Shown here piece after piece: positions 7,721 through 17,652 of a stretch of DNA of 32,078 nucleotides. The notes beneath the pieces were generated by a model. The model saw nothing but the letters and a program-made list of their open reading frames with translations, ran no database searches and had not been told where the DNA came from. A program made the position numbers and the translations under genes. Each line of letters starts with the position of its first letter. The first letter of the stretch is position 1. This DNA is from Candidatus Gastranaerophilales bacterium. Its GTDB lineage: Bacteria > Cyanobacteriota > Vampirovibrionia > Gastranaerophilales > Gastranaerophilaceae. The stretch is taken from positions 1-32,078 of the forward strand of contig CANQCO010000014.1 of assembly GCA_947589705.1 (NCBI GenBank), given 5' to 3'.

Positions 7721-10700
7721 ACCCATTTAAAGCTTTGTACATATCCTGAGTCATTGATATTACCGTTAATTATAGCCTGAAAAATTCTTGCTTCATAGTC
7801 ACCGCCCGTAAAAGACGGGATTTTTTCAACATCTTCTATAAAATCTTTTCTGCCGAAGTCTAAAAGCGATATACCCGGAATTAATCTAAAGAACGTATTT
7901 AATGATGTATTACCTAATTTTCCGAATATTGTTGAAATACGATTTGATAGTTTCCCTAGTATTTCCATATCCGCATGACTGGCTGCGATATCATAGTTTC
8001 CATGAATATATAAACTCATATTTTCACCTTTAGAAAATATTTCAATATTTTTTGCTATCCCGTTTTCTATATTACAACTGCCATAGATATTAGAAAAATA
8101 TCCTGTTTTGACAAGATTCAATAATTCCAAAATACTGTTTAGTGTAAGTCCTGTTAGTCCGCTTTTTAATATATTGCTTGCTCTTAAAAGGTATTCTAAA
8201 GAACCAAGTTTTGGCATTCTTCCGTCTGAAATATTAAAAGAAACGTTTCCTGAAAGATTATTAATCCTTTCTTTGTCTGTCATTCCCTTTGTTGTTAAAA
8301 ACATTTTTCCGTTTGCATTACCGTATATTTGATTTTTACCCTCAAATAATGTTTCAGCTATATAATTTGAATCCACATTATTTAGTTCAAAATCACCAGT
8401 TATAGTCGTATCTGAAAGATTATATGACATTTTACCTTTTATATTACCTTGAGATATATCAACATTCATATTTTGAGCATTGAAAATTCCATTTTTATCC
8501 ACATAAAAATCGGATGTAAAATTTTTAGCAACCAGTGATTTAACCAATAGTTCTTTGACCTCTAAGTGCCCGTTTGCAACACTCAAGCCATTTAGATCCA
8601 TATTCTTTATTTTATTATTTGTATTCATTGCCATATGAATCTTAGAAAATCTCTCAAATAATTTATTTCTGTCTATTTGATCAACATATATATTTAATGC
8701 TTCAACTTGAGGCTGCTGAGAAAAATTATTTTTTATTATTGAATTTATATTTACCTTGGAATCGGTTAAAAATGCAAAAAGAGACAGATTTATTTTGTTA
8801 TCATCAGCTGAAAGGTGAATATTTTTAACAATTGAATCAAAAAGAGGAATATCAAGATTTCTGCAATCAAGATTCCCTGTTATTTTTGAAGTTTTTCTGA
8901 CAAAATCAGCCATATATTTAATATCACAATTAAAACTTCCTTGCGTTAAAACAGGTGTTTTTAAAAATACATTTAAAATTCTTGCGGGCAGGTTCTTATT
9001 TGTTTTCATCTCAAATACTTTAGGAATTATTTTGCCGTTTTTAATTGCTAATTCACCTTTTGATGTCGCAAAAACTATTGTATTCATCTTATTATTTTGA
9101 GATGCTATATACTTTGTATAATTAAAATCATTTATTAATATTTTATCTTTTAAGATATTTATTTTGCCTTTAAATTCTCTTTTTTCATTAACATCACCAA
9201 CATTAATCCCGCCTATGGTTATATCCGCCTCAGGATTTAAAACAAGTTTAGGCTCTATGATTAGATTATTTATCTCTCCATTTATTTTAGAAGAAAATCC
9301 TATGTCACCTTCTAAACTTATATTTTTCATTATATCTTCACTTAAATAACCTTTTATAAAGTTATTTGTCAATTTAGAAGTAAAATAACCAAATATTTTA
9401 GGTTTTGTAAAACAGTCAGACAGTGTAAAATCACCAAATAAAGGCATATCTGCTACTTTTGCCGTCATATTTTCTATTATTATTTTATTTTCTTTAAATA
9501 TAACAGGGAAACTGTCAAATACTATGGGAATATTTGTTTTTTTATGCTGCATGGAAAGATTTTTAACATATACATTCCCTTTAAATATATTTTTATCAAT
9601 ACTTATATCTAAATTAGAAAAACCTTTAAAATTCTTAAATTGTTCAATTATACATTTTAACTTATCAGGCATTATTGTAATTTTTGAAACATCATTTAAA
9701 TTTTCAAAATTAAAATTATCCGTTTGAATTTTTAAATTATAAATCGGATTAACAGTATCAACTCTAAGAACATTTCCGTTAACGGATAAATTTGAGTCAT
9801 ATAATGAAGCATTAACATTGTCTACAGTAACATTTGATTTATTTAAAATTATTCTGCCCGATTTTGCTTTAATCGGATTATCTTCATTATCATTTATGAA
9901 ATTCATTTCAGCATAAGCTTTATCTGTAATAAAATCAACGGCTTTTGCTTTATATTTGAAATACAAATCATGCTTTGAAGCTAAACTATACAAACTTGAT
10001 AAATCAGGATAATTTTCGGGGTATAAATAAGACTTTGTTAAAAATCTTATTGTATCTTTTAAATTAACACTTTTACTTGTAACAGTAAGGTCAACATCAG
10101 GGATTTTGGTTTTTAAATCATTAATAATTTTTCCCGATATAGTAACAGGTGAAGTTCCTGATACAGCTGATAAATTATTTATGTCAACAACCGTTTCTGT
10201 AAAATCAACAATACCTTCGATATTTTCAATGGGAGTTTTAAATCCTTCAATAAAGCAAGAATCTCCGAAAAGATATAATGAACCCTTAACTTTCATATCT
10301 TCAAATGCTTCTTCCGGCGGTAAAGGCGGATGTCCAAATGGTACAGGCACTATTTTTGCTTTTAAATTTACAAATAATCTTGTATTTCCCTCTGCAGCGG
10401 TTATTACTTTAAGTCCGTCTTTTACATCCTTTAATAATGTGCTATTATTTATTATTTCAAGTAAATCTTCCGCTTTTGCCTTTGTTGAGGATATATTAAA
10501 GTCCAAATTATCATTTATTTTAACCCTACCTTCAACGCTTAAAGGATTTGATTTAACAAATGCCTGTTCGGATTTAAAGCTTATAACATCATCTTTAAAA
10601 TCAAGCCTTCCCTTGCCTTTATCAACAACTCCATGTAATCCGTTATATGATAATACTGCATTATGGAAGTTAGAAAATCCGTCTATGTTAACAAAATCCA

Positions 10701-12177
10701 TATTGCCTTTTATGTTAACATCAATAATACCGTTGCCTGATTTAATATTCATATCGGGAATAGGTCCTAATTGGAAATTAAAAACCTTACTTACGGGGAC
10801 TATTATCTTTTGAGCCAGCGGGAAATCTATATTATCTGTTGTTTTAACCGTAACATTATTAATTCCGTCACGGAACATATATACATATCCCTTAACAGTT
10901 GCTTTTTGGTTATTAAACATATTAACAAGGATATCCATATTTAGGATTCTTTTTTCAAATCTTATAAATACTGTTCCCTTGTGCAGTTTATGTAATGATT
11001 TATCAAGAACATGAATATTATCGGCTTTAACGTATCCTGTTATATTTGGCTGAGGAATTTGTCCTTTTATTTGTATTTTAGCTTCAATATCGCCATAGAC
11101 ACCATAATTTTTAATCTTTTCAATGGTCATGTACTTAGGTATTAAAGTAGGAGGAAGTATTGATGCTATATTTTCGGCTTTTGATTTTTCTACAGACGTA
11201 TTAACATCAAGATTTATTTTTTTGCCTTCTAAATCAACAGCCCCGTCTGCTTTTATATCTATATTATCTGCTTTATAATCAAATGAATGAACATTTATAA
11301 TATTTTTTTCAAAAGAAAAAGATGTTTTAACTATATTTTCACCTTTTGCCCAAACATAGTTTTTCCAGTTCTCTTTATCAAAAACCAAATCAGAAAAAGA
11401 AGTGTTAAAAACTACCTTATTATCTTCATCAGATAATTGTATATATTTAACTTTCCCTGATATTTTTTTTATATTTTTATCGTAATATTTTTTTAAATAA
11501 GGAAAAATCATATCCAAATCTAAGTTATATATAAAACATTTTCCCTTAATTAAATCGGAATTTATATCGGCAAAAGGCAATTTAGCTGATAAATCAATAT
11601 CAAACTCACTTTCCTCCTTATTTGATATTATATTTCCCTTTGTTTTAAGTGTCATATTATCTTTATCTTTTATATTTAAAACAAGAGGAAAGCCTTCTAT
11701 TGTTGAAGTCTTATCTAAATTTTCATCTTTATATACAAGTTTATAACTGCCTATATTTACAGTATTATTTTTTAAAACCAGATTTAATTTTTTATTTTTA
11801 TCTGAAGCAAACAGCTTTTCAAAATTAAAACAGCCTTCGTTATCATAGGTAATAGTTAAAAATATATTATCAGAATCAAGTTGATTTATATTAACTTTTT
11901 TTCTTAATAAATCAAATAAAGATATATTAATTTGTAAATTTTGTGCATTAATAAAATCTTTTATTTCTAATTTAGAAGCTGAAATATTCAGCTTTGGAAG
12001 AAGTTGAGTTTTAATTTTAATATCTTCTATATGAATATTAGTATTATTTATTGTAAAATTTTCAGGAATAAATTTATCAACACACACAGGCAAAATAAAC
12101 AAATAAGAGCACTCAACAAGTGCAATTGTTATTGCAATTCCAAAAAGTAGTTTTTTTAAACGCTTTCTAATTCCCAT
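7711..12177 (-). CDS. Very large AsmA/TamB-family envelope protein
   Basis: A 1488-residue protein with an N-terminal signal-anchor helix (about 9-30) and a very long beta-strand-rich body of repeated short segments, as in AsmA-like bridge proteins (AsmA, YhdP, TamB). The N-terminus (INISLFDLLRKKVNINQLDS) and the C-terminal region with a glycine-rich KGENMSLYIHGNYDI and RLIPGISLLDFGRKDF match the AsmA-like C-terminal domain. Family members span the periplasm from the inner membrane and are thought to carry phospholipids to the outer membrane. It is monocistronic, with its own promoter at 12210-12238. Which AsmA subfamily it belongs to cannot be settled here. Several open frames on the opposite strand inside it are shadows. 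Confidence 0.8.
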   Translation of the reverse strand: MGIRKRLKKLLFGIAITIALVECSYLFILPVCVDKFIPENFTINNTNIHIEDIKIKTQLLPKLNISASKLEIKDFINAQNLQINISLFDLLRKKVNINQLDSDNIFLTITYDNEGCFNFEKLFASDKNKKLNLVLKNNTVNIGSYKLVYKDENLDKTSTIEGFPLVLNIKDKDNMTLKTKGNIISNKEESEFDIDLSAKLPFADINSDLIKGKCFIYNLDLDMIFPYLKKYYDKNIKKISGKVKYIQLSDEDNKVVFNTSFSDLVFDKENWKNYVWAKGENIVKTSFSFEKNIINVHSFDYKADNIDIKADGAVDLEGKKINLDVNTSVEKSKAENIASILPPTLIPKYMTIEKIKNYGVYGDIEAKIQIKGQIPQPNITGYVKADNIHVLDKSLHKLHKGTVFIRFEKRILNMDILVNMFNNQKATVKGYVYMFRDGINNVTVKTTDNIDFPLAQKIIVPVSKVFNFQLGPIPDMNIKSGNGIIDVNIKGNMDFVNIDGFSNFHNAVLSYNGLHGVVDKGKGRLDFKDDVISFKSEQAFVKSNPLSVEGRVKINDNLDFNISSTKAKAEDLLEIINNSTLLKDVKDGLKVITAAEGNTRLFVNLKAKIVPVPFGHPPLPPEEAFEDMKVKGSLYLFGDSCFIEGFKTPIENIEGIVDFTETVVDINNLSAVSGTSPVTISGKIINDLKTKIPDVDLTVTSKSVNLKDTIRFLTKSYLYPENYPDLSSLYSLASKHDLYFKYKAKAVDFITDKAYAEMNFINDNEDNPIKAKSGRIILNKSNVTVDNVNASLYDSNLSVNGNVLRVDTVNPIYNLKIQTDNFNFENLNDVSKITIMPDKLKCIIEQFKNFKGFSNLDISIDKNIFKGNVYVKNLSMQHKKTNIPIVFDSFPVIFKENKIIIENMTAKVADMPLFGDFTLSDCFTKPKIFGYFTSKLTNNFIKGYLSEDIMKNISLEGDIGFSSKINGEINNLIIEPKLVLNPEADITIGGINVGDVNEKREFKGKINILKDKILINDFNYTKYIASQNNKMNTIVFATSKGELAIKNGKIIPKVFEMKTNKNLPARILNVFLKTPVLTQGSFNCDIKYMADFVRKTSKITGNLDCRNLDIPLFDSIVKNIHLSADDNKINLSLFAFLTDSKVNINSIIKNNFSQQPQVEALNIYVDQIDRNKLFERFSKIHMAMNTNNKIKNMDLNGLSVANGHLEVKELLVKSLVAKNFTSDFYVDKNGIFNAQNMNVDISQGNIKGKMSYNLSDTTITGDFELNNVDSNYIAETLFEGKNQIYGNANGKMFLTTKGMTDKERINNLSGNVSFNISDGRMPKLGSLEYLLRASNILKSGLTGLTLNSILELLNLVKTGYFSNIYGSCNIENGIAKNIEIFSKGENMSLYIHGNYDIAASHADMEILGKLSNRISTIFGKLGNTSLNTFFRLIPGISLLDFGRKDFIEDVEKIPSFTGGDYEARIFQAIINGNINDSGYVQSFKWVKQ

Positions 12178-12209
12178 AATAATTAAATAAACATTTTTTG
12201 CCTATAATA

Positions 12210-12238
12210 ATTATATTATCCACAAATTAAAAGTTCAA
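12210..12238 (-). promoter_or_regulatory. Sigma-70 promoter of the AsmA-like gene
   Basis: On the minus strand TTGAAC (12238-12233), a spacer of exactly 17 bases and TATAAT (12215-12210) lie 32 bases before the start codon. Confidence 0.65.
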
Positions 12239-12269
12239 ACGATTTACGGAGATTTGCAAAAAATCAGGC

Positions 12270-12298
12270 TTGTTGTAAAATTAAGTGGATAGCATAAT
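12270..12298 (+). promoter_or_regulatory. Candidate promoter of pgpH-ybeY-dgkA
   Basis: TTGTTG (12270-12275), 17 bases, CATAAT (12293-12298). Transcription would begin at about 12305, only a few bases before the ATG at 12312, giving a nearly leaderless message. Confidence 0.45.
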
Positions 12299-12311
12299 AT
12301 AAGTGATTTTT

Positions 12312-14414
12312 ATGAAAAAATTTGATTTTAATAAATTTACGGAACCGTTAAAAAAACCAAAAACCGTTGTAAATATATTTTTAACAATATTATTTATAGT
12401 ATTATTTACCGGAATAATTATATCAAAATACTTTTTCTTTCAAACGATTGTAGATTCGGACAATATAAGTAAAGTAATGGTGATAGCCCCTAAAGAAATA
12501 GAAGTAGTAGACAGTATTAAAACCGAAAGAAGAAAAAGGGAGGTTGCTCAAAAAGTTGGTGTTGTCTATTCTCCTGCTGATGATGCTTATATTGTTAATA
12601 ACCTTAATGAACTTATAAGTGAAATAGTTTACATAAGAAATAAAAATACTCCTATAAAAGACAAAGAACGCGAATTAAATGTTATTATGGACATATCGGA
12701 TTCTTATACAAAAGAATTTGTTGTTTATTATTTTTTAAATGCAAATGATGAATTATTAACAAAAGTTTTTTCAGCTTCCGTAAAAACACTTTCCTCTGTA
12801 TTAGATGAAGGAATAACAGAAAAAGACTTTGAAGAAAATACTTTAGCAAAAATAATCAGAAGAAATGTCGAAGTAAATACAACAAACAATCAATTAAAAG
12901 TAATTACTGCCCTATTGGAACAAGTGCTAGTCCCTAATATGATAATAGATGAAGAAGCAACGAATCTGGCAAAAAAGAATGCAAGAGATATGATTTCACC
13001 TATAATAGTTAAATTTAATAAAGGCGACACTATAATAAGAGTAGGTGAACCCATTACTCAAGTTAAAAAAGAAGCATTAAGTAAAGCAGGATATAATATT
13101 TTAAGAATTAATTTTAAAGGAATACTTGGGATATTATGTCTTGTTTGTATTGGATTTTTCTCGGTATTTTATTATTTAAAGTTTTTTGAATCTAAATATT
13201 TACAAAGAAAACGATTATTAATAATAGGATTTTTGTCACTGTTTTTAGCAATAATATCAATATTTTTGCCTGAAACGTGGTCGGTATTCTTACTTCCGTT
13301 TCCATTCTATGCAATAATACTTGCAGTATTTTTAAATCCGAGAACTTCATTTTTTATAACGGTAACATTATTAACTATAATAACATTATCAATGCAGTTT
13401 TCGGCATTAGCAATGTCTGTATTTATATTATCAATAATAGTTTCAACAATAGGAACAACAACAATTAAATATTCAAGAAGATTTGACCTTATAAGGGTCG
13501 GTGTTTATACTTCAATAACAATGGCATTTGTAATTTTATGCGTTTATTACGATTTAGGCGTAGAAAAACTCTCGCAAGATATAATTGCAGGTATATTAAA
13601 CGGTTTAGTATCAGGAATATTTGCGCTTGGTATGATACCAATTTTTGAAAACATATTTAAAGTAATAACCCCGTTTGGTTTGGCAGAATTAGGCGATTAT
13701 AATCAACCGTTATTGAAAAAATTGCATGAAGCAGCACCGGGAACATTTGAACACAGTTTAAGAGTTTCCAATCTCGCAGAATCCGCAGCTGAAGCCATTG
13801 GTGCAGATCCGATTTTAGCAAGAGTAGGGGCTTTATATCATGATGTAGGAAAAATTGTACGTCCATTATTTTTTATTGAAAATCAATCTTTTACGGGAAT
13901 AGAAAATCCTCACGAAAAATTAACTCCTCGTTCAAGCAAGATGGTTATAACTTCTCATACAAAAGACGGCATAACAATTGCAAAAGAATACCATATTCCT
14001 GATGTAATACAGGATTTCATTTCTCAACATCACGGAACTTCACTTGCCAGTTATTTTTACAATCAGGCAGTACAGCAAGAAGGTGCTGAAAACGTACAAG
14101 AAGAACAATTCAGATATACAGGACCAAAACCTTCAAGTAAAGAAACTGCTATATTAATGATTGCTGATGCCGTTGAGTCTGCGTCAAGAACTCTAAAAGA
14201 CCATTCTCAAGAAGAACTGGAAACTTTAATTAATAAAATTATTCAAGACAGACTTGATGATGGACAATTATCTGATAGTCCTTTAACTCTTAAAGATATT
14301 AAGACTATATCTGCAACTCTTTCAAGAGTCCTTCGTTCTGTCTTCCATAAAAGAATTAAATACCAAGAATCCATTGAAGATATTCAGGAAAAAGAACAAA
14401 ATTCTCAAGGTTAA
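12312..14414 (+). CDS. pgpH: 7TM-HD phosphohydrolase, probable c-di-AMP phosphodiesterase
   Basis: A 700-residue membrane enzyme with one N-terminal helix, a large extracellular 7TMR-HDED domain (about 45-270), a block of seven membrane helices (about 275-450), and a cytoplasmic HD domain. Metal ligands are visible: His481 (FEHSLRVSNLAE), His510-Asp511 (YHDVGKI), then HEKLTPRSSKMV, SQHHGTS and MIADAVESASR. Family members such as Listeria PgpH hydrolyse the second messenger c-di-AMP to pApA. ATG 12312 is preferred to an in-frame GTG at 12303; neither has a good ribosome-binding site. It heads the conserved order pgpH-ybeY-dgkA, with ybeY five bases downstream. No c-di-AMP synthase lies in the window. 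Confidence 0.9.
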   Translation: MKKFDFNKFTEPLKKPKTVVNIFLTILFIVLFTGIIISKYFFFQTIVDSDNISKVMVIAPKEIEVVDSIKTERRKREVAQKVGVVYSPADDAYIVNNLNELISEIVYIRNKNTPIKDKERELNVIMDISDSYTKEFVVYYFLNANDELLTKVFSASVKTLSSVLDEGITEKDFEENTLAKIIRRNVEVNTTNNQLKVITALLEQVLVPNMIIDEEATNLAKKNARDMISPIIVKFNKGDTIIRVGEPITQVKKEALSKAGYNILRINFKGILGILCLVCIGFFSVFYYLKFFESKYLQRKRLLIIGFLSLFLAIISIFLPETWSVFLLPFPFYAIILAVFLNPRTSFFITVTLLTIITLSMQFSALAMSVFILSIIVSTIGTTTIKYSRRFDLIRVGVYTSITMAFVILCVYYDLGVEKLSQDIIAGILNGLVSGIFALGMIPIFENIFKVITPFGLAELGDYNQPLLKKLHEAAPGTFEHSLRVSNLAESAAEAIGADPILARVGALYHDVGKIVRPLFFIENQSFTGIENPHEKLTPRSSKMVITSHTKDGITIAKEYHIPDVIQDFISQHHGTSLASYFYNQAVQQEGAENVQEEQFRYTGPKPSSKETAILMIADAVESASRTLKDHSQEELETLINKIIQDRLDDGQLSDSPLTLKDIKTISATLSRVLRSVFHKRIKYQESIEDIQEKEQNSQG

Positions 14415-14419
14415 AAATT

Positions 14420-14920
14420 ATGACCGTAATTAATGCTTTTATTGAAAATATTTATCCTGACTTTAATATTAATGAAGTTATCGTATCCGATAATGTCAAA
14501 AAAATATCCGACTTTATTTTAAAAGATATAAATATTTTTTCTAAATCCTGCTTAAAAGATTATAAATTTAAAACATTAAGCTTTGATATTGTACTTTGCG
14601 ACAATGAATATATTCATAAAATAAACAAAGAATATAGGAATAAAGATAGTGCAACAGATGTAATAACATTTGCGATTTTTGCTGATTCAAATCCGGAGGA
14701 ACGATTTATATTTGATAATGAAATTAATCTTGGAGAAATAATTGTTTCACTTGACAAAATTAAAGAACAATCCATTGAAAACAATGTTTCATTTGATTCT
14801 GAATTATATTATTTAATCAGCCATGGTATACTTCATTTATTGGGGTTTGACCATCAAAATCAACAGGATTATGATTTTATGGTGACTAATCAAAATAAGG
14901 CAAAGGCAATAGTTTTATGA
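14420..14920 (+). CDS. ybeY: Endoribonuclease YbeY (rRNA maturation factor)
   Basis: The 166-residue product has the diagnostic zinc site HGILHLLGFDH with His135, His139 and His145, and the upstream family segment INKEYRNKDSATDVITFA. YbeY is a single-strand endoribonuclease needed for 16S rRNA 3'-end maturation and ribosome quality control. It starts five bases after pgpH, with AAGG inside the end of pgpH as ribosome-binding site, and its last four bases overlap the dgkA start (ATGA), so translation is likely coupled. Confidence 0.95.
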   Translation: MTVINAFIENIYPDFNINEVIVSDNVKKISDFILKDINIFSKSCLKDYKFKTLSFDIVLCDNEYIHKINKEYRNKDSATDVITFAIFADSNPEERFIFDNEINLGEIIVSLDKIKEQSIENNVSFDSELYYLISHGILHLLGFDHQNQQDYDFMVTNQNKAKAIVL

Positions 14921-15294
14921 CAAAATTTAAATCATCAAGTATAGCAGAAAGTATTTCTAACGCAATTAGAGGATTAAAGCTTGCTATAAGCTCTCAAAGA
15001 AATTTCAGAATTGAAGTTCCTATTGCTTTTATTGTCCTTATTAGTGCTTTAATTTTAAGATTTTCAATAACCGATATATGTATTTTAATTTTAACAATAG
15101 CAATGGTTCTTATATGTGAACTTTTAAATTCCGTTATAGAATTTACCCTTGATGCCGTTTATAAAAATAATTATTCAAAACTTGTAGAAATGGCAAAAGA
15201 TATGTCTGCGGGTATGGTGCTTTTAGTTGCAGGAATAAGCTTTTTAATAGGAATAATCTTATTCGGTAAATATGTAATAAAATTATTTATATAA
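14917..15294 (+). CDS. dgkA: Diacylglycerol/undecaprenol kinase
   Basis: A 125-residue membrane enzyme with the DgkA layout: an amphipathic N-terminal helix (AIRGLKLAISSQRNFRIE), three membrane helices, and the catalytic signature ELLNSVIEFTLD (Glu68, Glu75), then KLVEMAKDMSAGMVLL. It phosphorylates diacylglycerol or undecaprenol at the inner membrane. Next to ybeY and pgpH in many bacteria, the related Gram-positive enzyme is an undecaprenol kinase; which lipid is used here is inferred. The stop lies two bases from the stop of convergent clpP, with no terminator hairpin. Confidence 0.9.
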   Translation: MTKFKSSSIAESISNAIRGLKLAISSQRNFRIEVPIAFIVLISALILRFSITDICILILTIAMVLICELLNSVIEFTLDAVYKNNYSKLVEMAKDMSAGMVLLVAGISFLIGIILFGKYVIKLFI

Positions 15295-15296
15295 AA

Positions 15297-15887
15297 TTAT
15301 AAGACTTTATCAATTAAACCGTATTCAACAGCTTCTTGAGCCGACATATAATTATCACGTTCTGTATCAGAGTATATTTTTTCAATAGGCTGTCCCGTAT
15401 GAAGAGCAAGCAGAGAATTTAGTTCTTTTTTCATTCTGAGTATTTCTTTAGCTTCAATTTCAATATCGGTAGCTTGACCTTCCGCCCCGCCTAAAGGCTG
15501 GTGAATCATAATTCTGGCACTGGGTAAAGACATCCTTTTGCCTTTTGTACCGGCAGAAAGTAAAAATGCGCCCATAGATGCCGCTTCTCCAAGACAAATA
15601 GTCGATACATCTGCTCTTACATGTTTCATAGTATCATATATAGCCATACCGGCTGTTATAACACCTCCGGGGCTGTTTATATACATCATTATATCCTTTT
15701 CGGGATTCTCAGCATCTAAAAGTAATAGCTGTGCGACTATTGAATTAGCCAATTCATCATCTATTTCTTCACCTAAGAATATTATTCTGTCTCTAAGCAT
15801 TCTTGAAAATATATCAAATGAATTTTCTCCTCTGCTTGAAGATTCAATTACTGTCGGTATATAGCTTAAAATCTTACCTTTATCCAT
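15297..15887 (-). CDS. clpP: ATP-dependent Clp protease proteolytic subunit
   Basis: The 196-residue product carries the complete ClpP serine protease triad: Ser104 ([14 protein letters not shown]), His129 ([10 protein letters not shown]) and Asp178 (TERDNYMS), plus the conserved YINSPGG turn. It forms the tetradecameric chamber fed by ClpX, ClpA or ClpC, none of which is in the window. ATG 15887 is chosen because GAGG (15897-15894 on the minus strand) lies six bases upstream; a TTG at 15899 is in frame but overlaps that site. The structured repeat copy B ends 13 bases before this ATG and would form its 5' leader if transcription begins upstream of it. Confidence 0.95.
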   Translation of the reverse strand: MDKGKILSYIPTVIESSSRGENSFDIFSRMLRDRIIFLGEEIDDELANSIVAQLLLLDAENPEKDIMMYINSPGGVITAGMAIYDTMKHVRADVSTICLGEAASMGAFLLSAGTKGKRMSLPSARIMIHQPLGGAEGQATDIEIEAKEILRMKKELNSLLALHTGQPIEKIYSDTERDNYMSAQEAVEYGLIDKVL

Positions 15888-15900
15888 AGAAAACCTCAAT

Positions 15901-16063
15901 ATTTAATCTAGTATCGCACTCTACCACCGACTCCTCGTCGCTGTACGAGTGCTCACCTTTTCAATATGCCACTCTCAAAATTTTACTCAGCTAAGGCATA
16001 CAGGCTCAGTCATACTCCGCTTTGTAACACCACTTAGTGGCTTCGTAAAATTTTGTTCGGACA
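15901..16063 (-). repeat. Structured dispersed repeat, copy B (upstream of clpP)
   Basis: Read on the minus strand this is the partner of 5977-6099. The 39-base block 15988-15950 matches copy A at 36 positions, and ACTAGATTAAAT (15912-15901) is identical. CAAAATTTTAC (16055-16045) pairs perfectly with GTAAAATTTTG (15986-15976); the intervening loop is about 40 bases longer than in copy A and holds CCACTAAGTGG. The second hairpin pairs 15952-15937 with 15931-15916 around the same GAGGA loop (15936-15932), 12 of 16 positions paired, with a G-G mismatch at the same place as copy A. It lies between emrB and clpP, both leftward. The rest of 15888-16111 holds no gene. Confidence 0.7.
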
Positions 16064-16111
16064 TCTTTTATATTTATACAATATTTAAAAGATTATTACA
16101 ATATCCAATAA

Positions 16112-17650
16112 TTACAAATTTTTATTTTTTTTGACATTTAGAAATAGAGATAAAGGAATCAAACAAAAAGCAATAATGGCAAATATTTCAAATACATCAA
16201 CAAATGCAGTTAATCTTGACTGTGTTAACAATGACTTATATAAATATGTATTTGCCTTAATCTGTGCATAATTATGTGAAGTATATACCATAAATGAGTG
16301 AATAAGAGAGGCTGTTTTTTGCTGAAAAACGAGATTAAAATTTGACAAGTATTTAACTAAATTAACCTGATGCATTTGAGAATGCCTTGCGACCATAGTA
16401 GTTGCTATAGAGGCAACTACAGCCATTGTTGTACATTTACACAAATTATGAAGACTTGCTCCGTTTGACAATTCAGATTTCGGCAGTGTTCCTAAAACCA
16501 AAGATGATACGGGAACGAAGATAAGAATTATCCCCACGCCCATTAATATATTTGGTATAGCAATATATCCGAAGGAAATCATTAAATTTAGATTCATATA
16601 CATTAATGTTGTTATTCCGAGGAAGAAAAATCCTATTGAAATTAATATTCTGTTATCAAAAATCTGCATTAACGGGTTAATTAAAACTATCATTATTAAA
16701 CTTGAAATTAACCTAGGGGCAAGTGCAAGTCCGCTAATCATAGCGGTATACCCCATTATACTCTGCAAATATTGAGGCAGAAGAACTATAGTGGTAAACA
16801 CTATCATATTAACAGACGCACTTAAAATCGTGCCTATAAAAAAGTTTTTATCTTTAAACACTCTTAAATTAACAATAGGATTCTTATATTCAAGCTCCCA
16901 AACAATAAAAAACGACAAACAGCATGCAGAAAAACCCGCAAGCCAAGATATCCAGGCACAATCAAACCAGTTATACTGCTGCCCCTTATCAAGCACTATC
17001 TGCATTGAAAGAAGCCACAAAACAAGAGAGATCATGCCGGGGAAATCTATATGTTCTATTTTTTTACGGATTTCAAGTTCATCAATATTAGAATGCACCA
17101 AAGCGACGGATAAAATACCTATCGGAATATTAACCAAATAAATCCACTGCCAATCGGCATTATCAACAATGAATCCGCCAAAAGTTGGCCCCAGTATAGC
17201 GAATATCATAACGGCAATACCAAACAGGCTCATTGCAACACTTCTTTTTTCGTAAGGAAAAGCAGCAAGAAGTATTGACTGAGCAATAGGCGTCATGGGA
17301 CCTCCTCCTATACCTTGAATTAATCTGCCAAGGACCATAATGTTAAGATTGGGCGCCATTGCACATATTAAGGAACCTATTGTAAATACAGATATAAAAA
17401 CTTTTAAAAATGTTTTCCTGCCCATTAAATTTTCAAGCCAGCCTGTCATAAGTATCAGGCAGGCATTTGCAATCATATATGAAGTTATAACCCAGTTTGC
17501 CTCATCGGTTGTAGAGCCAAAATATCCTGCAATATGCGGAATGGCAACATTTGTAGCAGATGTTGCAAGACACGCAAACGAAGTAGGCATTAATATTGAA
17601 ATAGCGACCAGCCACAAGGGCGGTTTTTTCTGTGTTATTGCATTTAACAT
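16112..17650 (-). CDS. emrB: EmrB/QacA-type drug:H+ antiporter (MFS, DHA2)
   Basis: A 512-residue transporter with about 14 hydrophobic helices, the DHA2 length. Family motifs are present: ATNVAIPHIAGYFG in helix 1, DEANWVITSYMIANACLI, the MFS loop GWLENLMGRKTF, and motif C-like GPTFGGFIVDN. EmrB proteins export hydrophobic drugs using the proton gradient and work with a membrane-fusion protein and an outer-membrane channel. Here emrA ends two bases upstream, so the two are translated together, and a TolC-like gene lies across the shared regulatory region. The drug substrates are unknown. Confidence 0.9.
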   Translation of the reverse strand: MLNAITQKKPPLWLVAISILMPTSFACLATSATNVAIPHIAGYFGSTTDEANWVITSYMIANACLILMTGWLENLMGRKTFLKVFISVFTIGSLICAMAPNLNIMVLGRLIQGIGGGPMTPIAQSILLAAFPYEKRSVAMSLFGIAVMIFAILGPTFGGFIVDNADWQWIYLVNIPIGILSVALVHSNIDELEIRKKIEHIDFPGMISLVLWLLSMQIVLDKGQQYNWFDCAWISWLAGFSACCLSFFIVWELEYKNPIVNLRVFKDKNFFIGTILSASVNMIVFTTIVLLPQYLQSIMGYTAMISGLALAPRLISSLIMIVLINPLMQIFDNRILISIGFFFLGITTLMYMNLNLMISFGYIAIPNILMGVGIILIFVPVSSLVLGTLPKSELSNGASLHNLCKCTTMAVVASIATTMVARHSQMHQVNLVKYLSNFNLVFQQKTASLIHSFMVYTSHNYAQIKANTYLYKSLLTQSRLTAFVDVFEIFAIIAFCLIPLSLFLNVKKNKNL

Positions 17651-17652
17651 TA

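Noticed and set aside
10106..10813. A 235-codon open frame on the plus strand
   Set aside because: It lies wholly inside the AsmA-like gene on the other strand, has biased composition expected of an antisense shadow, and no ribosome-binding site or family match.
15949..16134. A 61-codon open frame through repeat copy B
   Set aside because: It runs antisense through the structured repeat; the matching part of copy A does not keep the frame, and the two copies conserve hairpin pairing, not protein.
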